Positions 24,318 to 33,900 are shown, counted from the stretch's first letter. The stretch is DNA of 64,000 nucleotides from UMGS1370 sp963557065 (GCA_963557065.1 CAUWCT010000004.1:18443-82442); one strand, 5' to 3'. Program-made: numbers and translations. The notes: a model not told the origin generated them from the sequence alone.

Positions 24318-24403
24318 CTTATTTATATAGAGAGCTGAATCCAGACGAAGTGTCCCAGACCGTAGACGTGACCAAAATCCTCGAAGAAGATCCGGAGTCA
24401 TAA
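24311..24403 (+). pseudogene. C-terminal remnant of an unidentified gene
   Basis: Thirty codons in one frame end in TAA at 24401-24403 and read like real protein (TYLYRELNPDEVSQTVDVTK, then ILEEDPES). There is no start codon or ribosome binding site, and the frame is closed just upstream of the MITE junction. I infer the tail of a gene mostly deleted before or with the insertion. Confidence 0.4.
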
Positions 24404-24422
24404 GAATGCCGCAAAACCTTAA

Positions 24423-24450
24423 GGGCAGGGAATAAAAAATTTCCCTGCCC
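24423..24450 (-). terminator. metK terminator-like hairpin
   Basis: A perfect 10-bp stem, GGGCAGGGAA/TTCCCTGCCC, with an 8-base loop 15 bases past the metK stop. The following minus-strand tract is only moderately T-rich. Confidence 0.5.
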
Positions 24451-24464
24451 CCGGCACATAAATC

Positions 24465-25652
24465 TTATAAATACTTCTTTAACGTCTCAACTTTGTCTAA
24501 TTTTTCCCATGGCAGATCCAGATCGTTTCTGCCGAAGTGTCCATAAGCAGCGGTCTGCTTGTAAATCGGACGGCGCAGGTCTAACATTTTGATGATGCCT
24601 GCCGGACGCAGATCAAAGTTTTCTCTTACAATCTCAACCAGCTTCTGGTCGCTGACTTTTCCGGTTCCGAAGGTATCCACCATTACGGAAGTCGGATGGG
24701 CAACGCCGATTGCATAAGATAACTGGATTTCGCACTTGTCTGCAAGACCTGCCGCTACGATATTCTTTGCAACGTAGCGTGCTGCGTATGCTGCAGAACG
24801 GTCTACCTTGGTACAGTCTTTTCCGGAGAATGCGCCGCCGCCATGACGGGCATAGCCGCCGTAAGTATCTACGATAATCTTACGTCCGGTTAAACCGCTG
24901 TCTCCATGAGGTCCGCCGATTACGAAACGGCCGGTCGGATTGATAAAGAACTTGGTATTGTCGTCAATCATTTCAGCCGGTAAAACCGGATCAAATACGT
25001 ATTTCTTAATATCTTCGTGAATCTGCTCCTGGGTTACTGCCTCATCATGCTGGGTGGAAAGGACAACCGCATCCAGACGGACCGGCTTTCCTGCCTCGTC
25101 ATATTCTACCGTCACCTGGCTCTTTCCATCCGGGCGCAGGTACTTTAATGTACCGTCTTTTCTTACCTTGGTAAGCTGGCGGGTCAGCTTGTGGGCCAGT
25201 GCGATTGGATATGGCATATATTCTTCGGTCTCATTGGTTGCATAACCAAACATCATACCCTGATCGCCGGCGCCAATGGCGTCGATCTCACTGTCAGACA
25301 TTGTGTTTTCTTTTGCCTCTAATGCTTTGTCTACGCCCAGGGCAATGTCTGCGGACTGCTCGTCAATGGCAGTAATAACGCCGCAGGTATCGCAGTCAAA
25401 ACCATATTTTGCGCGGTCATAGCCAATCTCGCGGATGGTTTCCCGAACCAGCTTCTGAATATCCACATACGCATTGGTGGTAATCTCTCCCATTACCAGT
25501 ACCAGACCTGTGGTTACAGCAGTCTCACAGGCAACGCGGCTCATTGGGTCCTGCTCCATTAACGCGTCTAAAACAGCGTCGGAGATGGCATCGCACATCT
25601 TATCCGGATGTCCTTCGGTTACAGATTCTGAAGTAAATAAACGTCTTTCCAT
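24465..25652 (-). CDS. metK: S-adenosylmethionine synthetase
   Basis: A 395-residue enzyme forming SAM from methionine and ATP in the cytoplasm. Hallmarks in order: SVTEGHPDKMCDAISDAVLD near the N-terminus (ATP/metal site), GAGDQGMMFGYA at about 116, and GGPHGDSGLTGRKIIVDTYG with the phosphate-binding GGGAFSGKD loop after it. AAGGAGG precedes ATG 25652; the reading upstream of that runs into the leader. Expression is controlled by the S-box riboswitch and its terminator. Confidence 0.97.
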   Translation of the reverse strand: MERRLFTSESVTEGHPDKMCDAISDAVLDALMEQDPMSRVACETAVTTGLVLVMGEITTNAYVDIQKLVRETIREIGYDRAKYGFDCDTCGVITAIDEQSADIALGVDKALEAKENTMSDSEIDAIGAGDQGMMFGYATNETEEYMPYPIALAHKLTRQLTKVRKDGTLKYLRPDGKSQVTVEYDEAGKPVRLDAVVLSTQHDEAVTQEQIHEDIKKYVFDPVLPAEMIDDNTKFFINPTGRFVIGGPHGDSGLTGRKIIVDTYGGYARHGGGAFSGKDCTKVDRSAAYAARYVAKNIVAAGLADKCEIQLSYAIGVAHPTSVMVDTFGTGKVSDQKLVEIVRENFDLRPAGIIKMLDLRRPIYKQTAAYGHFGRNDLDLPWEKLDKVETLKKYL

Positions 25653-25689
25653 GTGTTTCCTCCTTGTGTTTTGTACACTAGTGTTTGTG

Positions 25690-25719
25690 AAAAAGAAAAG
25701 TCCGCAGCAATGCGGACTT
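25690..25719 (-). terminator. S-box expression-platform terminator
   Basis: AAGTCCGCA-TTGC-TGCGGACTT followed by TTCTTTTT on the minus strand, between the aptamer and metK. It forms when SAM is bound. Confidence 0.85.
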
Positions 25720-25739
25720 GAGATTGTTATCATCAAATC

Positions 25740-25874
25740 CTCTTATTGCTCGACTGGCTGCAAAAACTGCAGCTCCTCGCTCAGGCTGGCACCTTCCGAC
25801 CCTGGCGGTCGCTCCGCACAATCGGGGTTGCCGTGACTTCACAGATCCTTTGTATCTCCATCACTCTGAATAAG
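25740..25874 (-). promoter_or_regulatory. SAM-I (S-box) riboswitch upstream of metK
   Basis: On the minus strand the aptamer opens with CTTATTCAGAGTGATGGAG and closes with GAGCAATAAG, so P1 is CTTATT/AATAAG. The conserved core elements GTGAAGTCACGGCAACC and GGTGCCAGCCTGAGCGAG are present in order. Binding of SAM turns metK transcription off through the downstream terminator. Confidence 0.93.
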
Positions 25875-25910
25875 GGATATTTACGAACTTTTCAATTATA
25901 TTACGAATTC

Positions 25911-25939
25911 ACTATACAGCATTTTAAAAGTGCTGTCAA
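25911..25939 (-). promoter_or_regulatory. metK promoter
   Basis: TTGACA (25934-25939), 17-base spacer, TATAGT (25911-25916), about 37 bases ahead of the riboswitch. Confidence 0.85.
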
Positions 25940-25944
25940 GTACA

Positions 25945-27237
25945 TTATCCGACCTTTAACCGGAACTTTTGGGCTTCTTTTTCAGAATCCACTTTTTCAA
26001 TGACTGCCCCCAGGTTCTTAAGCTTTTCTTCAAAGCACTCATAACCTCTCTGGATATAGCCGATCTCATCTACTTCTGTGATTCCTTCTGCCGCCAGACC
26101 AGCCAGTACCAAAGCAGCTCCAGCCCGCAGATCCGGCGCGTTGACCTGTGCTCCGGTCAGACGTTTTACGCCGTCAATTACCGCCACATTGCCTTCTACC
26201 TTGATATTGCTTCCCATACGAGCCAGCTCGTCTACATATTTAAAACGGTTTTCAAAGATGCTCTCGGTTACCATACTGGTGCCTTCTGCCAATGCAAGAG
26301 TAACCGTCATCTGAGGCTGCATATCCGTCGGGAATCCAGGATAAGGAAGAGTCTTGATGTCTGTGTGGCGCTGCACCGGTTTTCCCACTACCCGAACTGC
26401 GTCATCAAATTCTGACACTTCGCATCCGGCCTCTAATAACTTTGCCGTAATCGCCTCTAAATGTTTGGGGATTACGTTTTTAATCATAATGTCGCCGCGG
26501 GTAATGGCTGCCGCACACATAAAAGTACCTGCTTCAATCTGATCCGGAATAATGGAATACTCGGTGCCATGAAGTTTTTTGACGCCCCGAATACGGATGG
26601 TATCCGTACCTGCACCCTTAATATTCGCGCCCATGCTGTTTAAGAAATTGGCTACGTCTACCACGTGAGGCTCTTTTGCCACATTTTCCAGAATGGTCAT
26701 ACCCTCTGCCAAAGCAGCCGCCATCATAATGTTGATGGTAGCACCTACGGAAACCACATCTAAATAAATATGGCTTCCCACCAGATCAATGGCATGAACT
26801 CTGACCGCTCCGTTCTCAATCCTAACATCGCTGCCAAGAGCGCGGAATCCCTTCAGATGCTGGTCAATCGGCCGGCTGCCAATGTTGCAGCCGCCCGGCA
26901 GCGGTACCTGGGCGCTCTTATATTTGCCAAGAAGCGCTCCTATAAAATAATAGGACGCCCTGATTTTTCGGATATATTCGTCATCTACTGAAATTTCATG
27001 AATACTTGATGCATTAATCTTTGCTGTATGCCGGTCAATGCGCTCTACTGTCGCCCCAATCTCCTCAATCGCTTCCAGCATCACATTAATATCGCGGACA
27101 TCCGGAAGATTTTCTATCAGTACATCATCATCCGTCATGATTGCTGCGGTCAGGATTCCTAAAGCTGCGTTTTTTGCTCCCCCTATGGTGACTTCACCTA
27201 CAAGGGGATTGCCGCCCTTCATAATAAACTGTTCCAT
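25945..27237 (-). CDS. murA: UDP-N-acetylglucosamine 1-carboxyvinyltransferase
   Basis: A 430-residue EPSP-synthase-fold enzyme that adds enolpyruvate to UDP-GlcNAc, the first committed step of peptidoglycan synthesis. The fosfomycin-sensitive active-site Cys is in PLPGGCNIGSRPIDQH, and GGAKNAALGIL near the N-terminus holds the conserved Lys-Asn. Clostridia often have two murA copies; which one this is cannot be decided here. It is a single gene with its own promoter, convergent with nothing and followed by the metK promoter. Confidence 0.95.
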   Translation of the reverse strand: MEQFIMKGGNPLVGEVTIGGAKNAALGILTAAIMTDDDVLIENLPDVRDINVMLEAIEEIGATVERIDRHTAKINASSIHEISVDDEYIRKIRASYYFIGALLGKYKSAQVPLPGGCNIGSRPIDQHLKGFRALGSDVRIENGAVRVHAIDLVGSHIYLDVVSVGATINIMMAAALAEGMTILENVAKEPHVVDVANFLNSMGANIKGAGTDTIRIRGVKKLHGTEYSIIPDQIEAGTFMCAAAITRGDIMIKNVIPKHLEAITAKLLEAGCEVSEFDDAVRVVGKPVQRHTDIKTLPYPGFPTDMQPQMTVTLALAEGTSMVTESIFENRFKYVDELARMGSNIKVEGNVAVIDGVKRLTGAQVNAPDLRAGAALVLAGLAAEGITEVDEIGYIQRGYECFEEKLKNLGAVIEKVDSEKEAQKFRLKVG

Positions 27238-27306
27238 CCTACTCTCCTAAATCACTCTCTATACAAAAACGAAAATTATTTTTAACATCAAATTTATGCA
27301 CTATAG

Positions 27307-27334
27307 ATTATATCATAAAAATCCCGCTTGTAAA
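27307..27334 (-). promoter_or_regulatory. murA promoter
   Basis: TTTACA (27329-27334), 16-base spacer, TATAAT (27307-27312). The -35 lies inside a TAAGGGAA/TTCCCTTTA hairpin that may end the upstream gene. Confidence 0.6.
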
Positions 27335-27356
27335 GGGAATCACACGTTTTCTTCCC

Positions 27357-29840
27357 TTATTCATCAAATCTGACGCTGCATATAAAGTCATTTTGCAGAT
27401 TTTGGAAATATGCCGCCGCATCATTCAGGCCCATTTTCCAGGTTTCTCCAGTCTCCGGCTGATACAAGGTAACATTAAACTGATCAAATCCTGTAATCAA
27501 TATATAGCTTCCCTCCCCGGTATAGGCAACTACCGGCAGGCCCTGATCCACAAAATACAGGATTTGATTTAATTCCAGCCCTTTGGCATCCAGCATAATC
27601 AGATTGTCCTCAAACGCTTCGCTCCCTGTAAATCCGTCAAGACGCTGAAGAATGGGAGCCGCTGTATTCTGAATTTCCCGAATATTTTTTACATTTCCCC
27701 GGTTCGTACGGTTCCAGAGAATATTCTGGTCCTGATCCGTTACCAGTCCCATATCTTCATAAGCCATATTTACTGCCTTTACAAAATCCTGGGTAGTTCC
27801 CTTCAGACGTCCATTGCCGTATGCGTAAAAAGTCATCCCGGAAAATGGCGTATTGGCTGTCAGTTCCAAATCCAGCGATTGATCATAGGAAACCTTTTGA
27901 GGACTGGACAGCTTCACATCCTCGCCTCCTTTTACTTCTGACAAAAGCTGAACGAAGTATATTTTTTCCTTATCCTGCGATACATACCATCCGATTTTCT
28001 CTTTGGACGTATCCGCCAGTTCCACATTGCAGACAATGGTATCGCTGTCTACCTTTGTGTAAGAAGTGTCTGAAACCCTGGCAAGCCTTTCTAAATGGAT
28101 ACGGCTTTCTTCTACTGACACACTGGAGATATAAAATCCTTCCTTTTCGTACCGGGTTAAAACATTGCCGTTCTCCCCCAGGATTTCCAGGGCATACATG
28201 GGAACTTCCTCCAGCCTTCCATTCACCACCCACTTGCTGTTTTGGTGAGCCAAACCGTAAAGAAAATCGCTTCCTACAAATCCAAGGCTTCGGATATAAT
28301 CTCCTTCCGGAGCCTGGATGGTCTGTTTTTCCCCTGTTTCCAGGTCCATCAGACTGATATAGGATGCCTGATAATGTTTCTGATCATTCTGCCATGCAAA
28401 ATGACGGCCGTCCTGACTGACTGCATAGGCCCCCTCTTCCAGAGAATCGGCCAGAACAATGTACTCACTGCTGTTTAAATCAATTCCATACACTGCATGA
28501 TCCTGCATCAAATACAGCATCCCGCTTCCTGACAGGTAACAAAGTCTCTCCAAATCCATACGTAAATCTTCAAAAGAGGTAATCGAAGGGGCGAAAAATT
28601 TCTCTTCTAATGCATCCCTTTCGTCCGAATAGTGATACAGGCCGATTCCCACCTGTCCTTCATGGCGGCCCTGATTCATATAGCCGTAAACCAGAAAATC
28701 TACATCTCCTTTATCTGATACCTGGAGAATCTTCGCATCATGCTTATTGTACTCCACAGCCTCCCGGCTCTCCTCATTGCGGAAGGAAAATACATTAATC
28801 AGTTCCCCATCCGCCTGATCATAGAGCCATACATCCCTGTTGACACAAAACGCAGTCTGCTTTCCATCAGGACTTGCCTTGGCGCTGACCCTCTCGTCCC
28901 CTGTGATGCCTAACAGAATCCGCTTTCCGGAAATTGTCCCGCGATTTCCTGTAAAGATTTCATCTGTCTGACGGTCAAAATCCATCATATAAATTCTCTG
29001 TTCACTCCATTTTAAGGTGAAATTATCCGTCACCTCATAGGTTTCTGTGTGTCCGTCCTCCGTCTGTCTGACCGCCAGGTACCTTAGTTCAATCTGCCCC
29101 ATTATGCCGTCCAGTTCCTTTAAAGAGACCTCTGCCGGTCCTGCCTGCTCCATGGAAAGATCTCCCCAGGTCAGTTGAGAGAAACTGCTGTTAATTGAAA
29201 CATCTCCTAAAGAACTGTTGTCCGCTGCTGCATCCGGTTCCAGATACATCGTAAGCTGGGATGCGTCCTCATAGTTAAATGTACTGCTGGAAAATTGTTT
29301 TGCCAATGCAATCATGGGCTGTACATTGGCATTGTCCGTCCATTTAATTCTCGTATAATATCCGATTGTTCCGTTTTCTAAAGTTGTGACGGATAAGCTG
29401 AGCAAATATTCCTCTTCCTTATTTAGAAGGTTTTGTATGGGAAGTTCTGCCCTGACTCCGGATTCTGTAGTCTCCCAGGTTTCCACCTGCGTCCGCTCTA
29501 CCAGCCGATCCAAATCCAGACTCCGTATTTCGTAATAGATGCCTGTAATCTCTCCATCATAATCTTCTATATGAACTGCCAGTTTTCTGTCTTCCGGCAA
29601 AATTGTCAATGTATCCCGCATCACTGCTTCCCTCATATCCTGGGAATATCCATGGAGACAGTTCATCTTTTCCCCATACATCTCCATATATATTACAGGA
29701 AATGCGCTTTCCTGAATCGCAGTATAAACCCGTTCTTCCTCTTTTTGCAGACTGCGGCTGCGAATCCACAAAAAATAACCGGCAGCTGCTGATACAAATA
29801 TCATCAGCAGAATCGCTGCCCTTATAAAAAATTTCTTCAT
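27357..29840 (-). CDS. membrane-anchored extracytoplasmic protein with beta-propeller-like region and C39-like C-terminus
   Basis: An 827-residue protein I do not recognise as a named gene. One N-terminal hydrophobic segment (about 5-26) anchors it with the bulk outside. Residues 300-560 contain propeller-like repeats (SPDGKQTAFCVNRDVWLYDQ; SQDGRHFAWQNDQ; GFVGSDFLYGLAHQ). The last 90 residues (LNQILYFVDQGLPVVAYTG, YILITGFDQFNVTLYQPETG) match the layout of papain-like peptidase C39 domains, but no catalytic cysteine is visible there, so it may be a binding fold. AAGGAA precedes ATG 29840. It is a single gene between murA and the accessory patch. Confidence 0.8.
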   Translation of the reverse strand: MKKFFIRAAILLMIFVSAAAGYFLWIRSRSLQKEEERVYTAIQESAFPVIYMEMYGEKMNCLHGYSQDMREAVMRDTLTILPEDRKLAVHIEDYDGEITGIYYEIRSLDLDRLVERTQVETWETTESGVRAELPIQNLLNKEEEYLLSLSVTTLENGTIGYYTRIKWTDNANVQPMIALAKQFSSSTFNYEDASQLTMYLEPDAAADNSSLGDVSINSSFSQLTWGDLSMEQAGPAEVSLKELDGIMGQIELRYLAVRQTEDGHTETYEVTDNFTLKWSEQRIYMMDFDRQTDEIFTGNRGTISGKRILLGITGDERVSAKASPDGKQTAFCVNRDVWLYDQADGELINVFSFRNEESREAVEYNKHDAKILQVSDKGDVDFLVYGYMNQGRHEGQVGIGLYHYSDERDALEEKFFAPSITSFEDLRMDLERLCYLSGSGMLYLMQDHAVYGIDLNSSEYIVLADSLEEGAYAVSQDGRHFAWQNDQKHYQASYISLMDLETGEKQTIQAPEGDYIRSLGFVGSDFLYGLAHQNSKWVVNGRLEEVPMYALEILGENGNVLTRYEKEGFYISSVSVEESRIHLERLARVSDTSYTKVDSDTIVCNVELADTSKEKIGWYVSQDKEKIYFVQLLSEVKGGEDVKLSSPQKVSYDQSLDLELTANTPFSGMTFYAYGNGRLKGTTQDFVKAVNMAYEDMGLVTDQDQNILWNRTNRGNVKNIREIQNTAAPILQRLDGFTGSEAFEDNLIMLDAKGLELNQILYFVDQGLPVVAYTGEGSYILITGFDQFNVTLYQPETGETWKMGLNDAAAYFQNLQNDFICSVRFDE

Positions 29841-29931
29841 TCCTTTTGTCTTCCTTTGCTGATTCTGAACAAATCCTTTTGCTCCAACATCATTTTATAT
29901 AATATCCCGGCAAACTACAATTTAAACTTTT

Positions 29932-30053
29932 CTTAATTTTTGTACGACAGCAAAATGAGGGTATGGCTGCGAAGATTTTCATTGCCCATCAAATAGCATT
30001 ATGTTCAGATAGCAAATGAAAGAGGCTGTCGAATAGACAGCCCCCCTGTAACA
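29932..30053. repeat. 122-bp perfect direct repeat, copy 1
   Basis: Identical base for base to 33779-33900 as read by eye. It contains a GGCTGTC-TATTC-GACAGCC hairpin that could act as a terminator. Together the copies enclose the chemoreceptor gene and the decayed IS element. Confidence 0.93.
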
Positions 30054-30361
30054 AAACCTGATTCTTTTAATTTTCCCGTAATTCAGACCAGTACCCCTCC
30101 ATGTAAGTAAATGCACCTGCTGATTGATTTATACTATTATCTTATCAGTCCTTTCGTATGGCTAAACTATTATTGTCCATTTTGGATCTTCTATGCTTTT
30201 ATATTTGTGGTTTGTAGCTCTACTTTTATTCTAGCATAGGAGTACTTAAATCTAAAGAATTTCCCTCCTCCTGCATAGGATGGGGTATTTTTACTGTGGC
30301 ACAATTACGCCCTGCCACCGAAAAACATGAAATCTCAATATCCTGTCTGCGGATCCTGTTC
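30054..30361. other. gene-free stretch downstream of the chemoreceptor gene
   Basis: AT-rich and without a convincing gene or terminator. On the minus strand a short frame ends in AFTYMEGYWSELREN just before the repeat. It has no proper upstream continuation and may be a gene remnant. Confidence 0.4.
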
Positions 30362-32056
30362 TCAGTGCTCCAGCCTGTCGTCCGCAATCTTAAACCTGCC
30401 TATAAGTTCCTTGAGCATACTGGCCTGCCCGGAAAGCTCCTCACTGGTGGCCGCGCTCTCCTCAGCGGTAGCGGAATTTGTCTGCACAACGCTGGAAATC
30501 TGGTCGATTCCCTGTGTCAGCTGAGCAATCACCTGAGCCTGCTCCGCAGACGCTTCCGTGATTTTTTCAATCACTTCCACAACATTGCCTGCGTTTGCCG
30601 CCGTTGTCTCCAGCCTCTTTGCTGTGTCTTCAGCCAGCGACACACCATTTTCCACAGCCTGAATCGAATTCTGAATCAACTCCTGAGTGTTCTTGGAGGC
30701 TTCCGCTGATTTCCCGGCAAGGTTCCGCACCTCGTCAGCCACAACTGCAAAGCCCTTTCCGGCAGTACCTGCGCGGGCGGCTTCCACAGCGGCATTCAAG
30801 GCCAGAATATTGGTCTGGAATGCAACATCGTCAATGGTCTTGATAATGCTCTGAATCCGGCTGGAGGTCTCCTTGATCTCCTCCATTGCAGACATGAGCT
30901 CCTGCATTTTCCGGCTGCTTTCTTCAATCTGCGCCCCTGCTTTTTCAGTTGCCGCATCAGCCTGTTCCATGTGCTCTGCATTTCGCGCGATTTTAGAAGA
31001 AATATCCTGCATCGTTGCAAAAAGTTCCTCAACAGCGCTTGCCTGTTCCATGGCTCCCTGACTCAGCGCCTGTGCACCGTCAGCCACCTGATTTGACCCA
31101 ACAGAAACCTGGCTGGCCGCTATGTCAATCTCACGAAATACATCGCTGAGGGCGCTACTGATTTCTTCTATAGCGGTTTTAACCTCAGAAAAATCGCCTA
31201 TATACTCAATATCCATGTGGACGCGGAAATCGCCCTGCGCCAGCTGTGTCAGTTTGCTCCGGATATCATTCACATATGCCACTAAATGTGCGCGCATCTG
31301 TTTTATGCTGTAAACAAGCATCCCCAATTCTGAAGTGTCTTCCTCCAGTCTGCATTCGGTAGATAGATTTCCTTCCGAAAACTCCATCATCACTTCCTGT
31401 ATCGTCTTAAGAGGATTGATTATTTTTTTCCAGGTAAACAGTGTGCTGAAGATCTGGAACAAAACAGCTATGCAGGCGAGGACAACACTTACAGTCTCCA
31501 AGACAAAGATCTCTGTCTGCTGTTTCTCAATCTCATATGCCAGGCGACTCTGAATCTTATTCAGAAAATCCTCCTGAAGCGACTGAATTGTTCCCAGAGA
31601 TGTGCTGTATTCGTCACCAAACACATATCCAATAGCGGATTTGATATCTCCCGCCGCTGCTGAATCCATAGCGTCTTCTTCCAGCAAAACCAACTCGTTA
31701 GATATCTGCATCATTTCCGCAATGAGAGCATCCTCCGCCTCCGTAATCCCGATCTGCCTCATCTTGTTATATCCCGCTTCACGGTTTTTCAGATTGTTGA
31801 CTTCATTGTAGTAGTTATCATAATAAACTTTATTTCCCGTAGAAGCGTAAGCCCTTACCTGCTCCGTCAAATATGCAGATCCATCCATAAACTGCCGCGC
31901 AGCTAATGTCAATTCTTGTTCATCTTCATGCATCCGCAGTGCCTTGTTGCTCGCAGAAATGGAAAACAGGAACAATACTGCCAGCATAACAACAAGAAAA
32001 ATAGTTCCCAGGTTCAACACTGTCAATAATGTCGATTGTTTTACCGCTTTTTTCAT
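30362..32056 (-). CDS. methyl-accepting chemotaxis protein
   Basis: A 564-residue chemoreceptor. A transmembrane helix at about 13-33 is followed by a mostly helical sensor region (about 35-185, four-helix-bundle type), a second helix at about 190-210, a HAMP linker, and the cytoplasmic signalling domain. The hairpin tip is complete: DVAFQTNILALNAAVEAARA, with GKGFAVVADEVRNLAGKSAE after it. It relays ligand state to CheA/CheW, neither of which is in the window. ATG 32056 has GGAAGG; longer readings run through the leader. It lies inside the repeat-bounded segment, so it may be acquired. Confidence 0.93.
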   Translation of the reverse strand: MKKAVKQSTLLTVLNLGTIFLVVMLAVLFLFSISASNKALRMHEDEQELTLAARQFMDGSAYLTEQVRAYASTGNKVYYDNYYNEVNNLKNREAGYNKMRQIGITEAEDALIAEMMQISNELVLLEEDAMDSAAAGDIKSAIGYVFGDEYSTSLGTIQSLQEDFLNKIQSRLAYEIEKQQTEIFVLETVSVVLACIAVLFQIFSTLFTWKKIINPLKTIQEVMMEFSEGNLSTECRLEEDTSELGMLVYSIKQMRAHLVAYVNDIRSKLTQLAQGDFRVHMDIEYIGDFSEVKTAIEEISSALSDVFREIDIAASQVSVGSNQVADGAQALSQGAMEQASAVEELFATMQDISSKIARNAEHMEQADAATEKAGAQIEESSRKMQELMSAMEEIKETSSRIQSIIKTIDDVAFQTNILALNAAVEAARAGTAGKGFAVVADEVRNLAGKSAEASKNTQELIQNSIQAVENGVSLAEDTAKRLETTAANAGNVVEVIEKITEASAEQAQVIAQLTQGIDQISSVVQTNSATAEESAATSEELSGQASMLKELIGRFKIADDRLEH

Positions 32057-32634
32057 GTTCTTTCCTTCCTCGCAGCCATTACAACGCTGCGGCATCTTAA
32101 CTTGATTCTTTTGAAGCTTTGTCTTCCTCTGAGCAGGTTTGAAAATCCATCCCAGACAAATGTACGCTCCGCTTTGCGGAAGATCTATTCCTAATGAGTG
32201 CGGCGCGGTGAACTGCGTCAAACGGATTGGAAACAAAAAGACCTCGAAGCGGGACGTGCAGATGGCGGAAATGAATTCTCAGGCACACTCTGACATGTTC
32301 GTAATATAATATATCTGTGTGAATCTTGCAGCAGCCCAGCTATTTCCGTCTGTCCGGTCTGTCTGGTCAAAAGCTTGCCCGCATAGTTTTGAGCGTACTC
32401 ACCGGCATGGGCGGATGCGTCTCCTGGTTACCCGCAGGACGGGCCTCTTGGGGAAAAGGAACTGTATAGCAGCAAAAAGCCTCCAGGACTCAGGCTGAAA
32501 ACTGTTACAAATCTCTATGAAGTTTAGCAGGAAATCTTGGCAATATTTTTCTGGTACAATAAATTCACGGCAGACATACTGTTAATAGTATACTCCCCCC
32601 ATGGAAAAAAGCAACCTTATTTGGAAAATTTTTC
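32057..32634. other. 578-base leader region upstream of the chemoreceptor
   Basis: No gene is supported. About 32330-32510 is clearly more GC-rich than the flanks and has short stems on the minus strand (CCCG-TCCTG-CGGG, GCCT-GAGTCCTGG-AGGC). This could be a structured leader RNA or an old gene fragment. I could not match it to a riboswitch class. Confidence 0.45.
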
Positions 32635-33780
32635 AGGGTTAGTAACTGCAAACTTAAATTCCACTTCCTCTAAGGGTAGTAGAGTTTACTCTTGCACAGT
32701 TGATATTTACTTATGCATACCGATGTGATACGTTTAACTCTCCTTCTGACAGCAGTGGAAGGAGTTTGACTATGAGTAAATATATACCAGGCAACCAGAA
32801 ACATCTCACCTTAGAGGACCGTATCTATATCCAGAATGAACTGGATAAAGGAACTTTCCTTAATGCAAAGAGTTTCTGCACACGCCGTTTCCACTGCAAA
32901 AAGACCAATGCCTGCGCAAGCTCCTTCTCTGTGGTGTCAAGTGCGCCTCCTGTCCGACCTGTAACCAGACCTGCCCGGATTTTCAAAAAGAACGCTGCTC
33001 CAGGCTTGACAGAGCTCCTTACGTCTGCAATGGATGCAGCAAAAAAGCTCTTCGTGTACCATTGCGCACAAATATACCTATAACGCCAGGTTTGCTGACC
33101 GAAAATACCGACAATGTCTGAAAGATTCCAGAACCGGTATCGGTATGACCAGACAGGAACTTCACAAAAAAGATAAAATTATCACGCCTCTGATCAACCA
33201 GGGACAATCCCCTTACCAGATCGTTGCAAACCATCCGGAATTAGAACTTTCGGTTCGCAGCCTTTATAATTATCTTGACATGGGACTTCTGTCCGCCAGA
33301 AACATTGATCTGAAACGAAAAGTGAAGTTTAAGCCAAGAAAAGTCCATAAATCACAGATATCTGACCGCCGCGTTTTTCTCCACTGGACTTATGACGATT
33401 TCCAACAGCTGCATCTGCAATTGTAGTGGTCAGAAAGCGGGATTGAACAGGCCCATACCTTGCTTCGCATGATACTGCCAAAGCGCAAGAACTTTGAATT
33501 TTTGACTCAGTGGGATGTAAATCTGATCACTAGTCACATCAATGCAACACCCCGGGAAAGGTTGAATGGACCACACCATATGATGTCGCCATGGAAACTT
33601 TCGGAGAAGAGGCTCTAAAAGCATTTCAGCTTAGGCATATTGACCCTGACAAAGTCATCTTAACACCTAAGCTGATCCGCTATAATCACTAATCCATGAA
33701 AAAACCTGCTGTCAGACTGGAAGTAAACTTTTCACATTGTTCCAATGCAGCTGGTGGAATTTACTTTTGCAAGTTACCCT
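32635..33780 (+). mobile_element. decayed IS30-family insertion sequence
   Basis: About 1.15 kb with imperfect terminal inverted repeats. The left end reads AGGGTTAGTAACTGCAAAC, then TTAAATTCCAC; the right end, on the minus strand, reads AGGGTAACTTGCAAAAGTAA, then ATTCCAC. Size and transposase remains fit IS30. No target duplication is seen: the left flank is TTC, the right flank TAA. The right end abuts the second 122-bp repeat. Confidence 0.8.
32772..33692 (+). pseudogene. IS30-family transposase, broken by deletions and frameshifts
   Basis: Pieces of an IS30 transposase occur in order in different frames: MSKYIPGNQKHLTLEDRIYI at the start; HKYTYNARFADRKYRQCLKD and IITPLINQGQSPYQIV in the middle; then IEQAHTLLRMILPKR and FLTQWDVNLITSHINATPRE. 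The N-terminal helix-turn-helix part is shortened after ELDKGT. The section holding the first two catalytic aspartates is deleted between TYDDFQQL and WSESGIEQ, next to a TAG stop. It cannot make an active transposase. Confidence 0.85.
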
Positions 33781-33900
33781 TAATTTTTGTACGACAGCAA
33801 AATGAGGGTATGGCTGCGAAGATTTTCATTGCCCATCAAATAGCATTATGTTCAGATAGCAAATGAAAGAGGCTGTCGAATAGACAGCCCCCCTGTAACA
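33779..33900. repeat. 122-bp perfect direct repeat, copy 2
   Basis: The second copy of 29932-30053. It begins at the right end of the IS element (the first 2 bases may match by chance). It supplies the last 16 codons, the stop and a possible terminator hairpin of the adjacent 206-residue gene. Confidence 0.93.

Noticed and set aside
32097..32288. 63-codon minus-strand ORF in the chemoreceptor leader
   Set aside because: Its composition is not protein-like, it has no ribosome binding site, and it overlaps a probable leader.
32330..32510. c-di-GMP riboswitch ahead of the chemoreceptor gene
   Set aside because: The conserved aptamer blocks of class I or II could not be found in either orientation.
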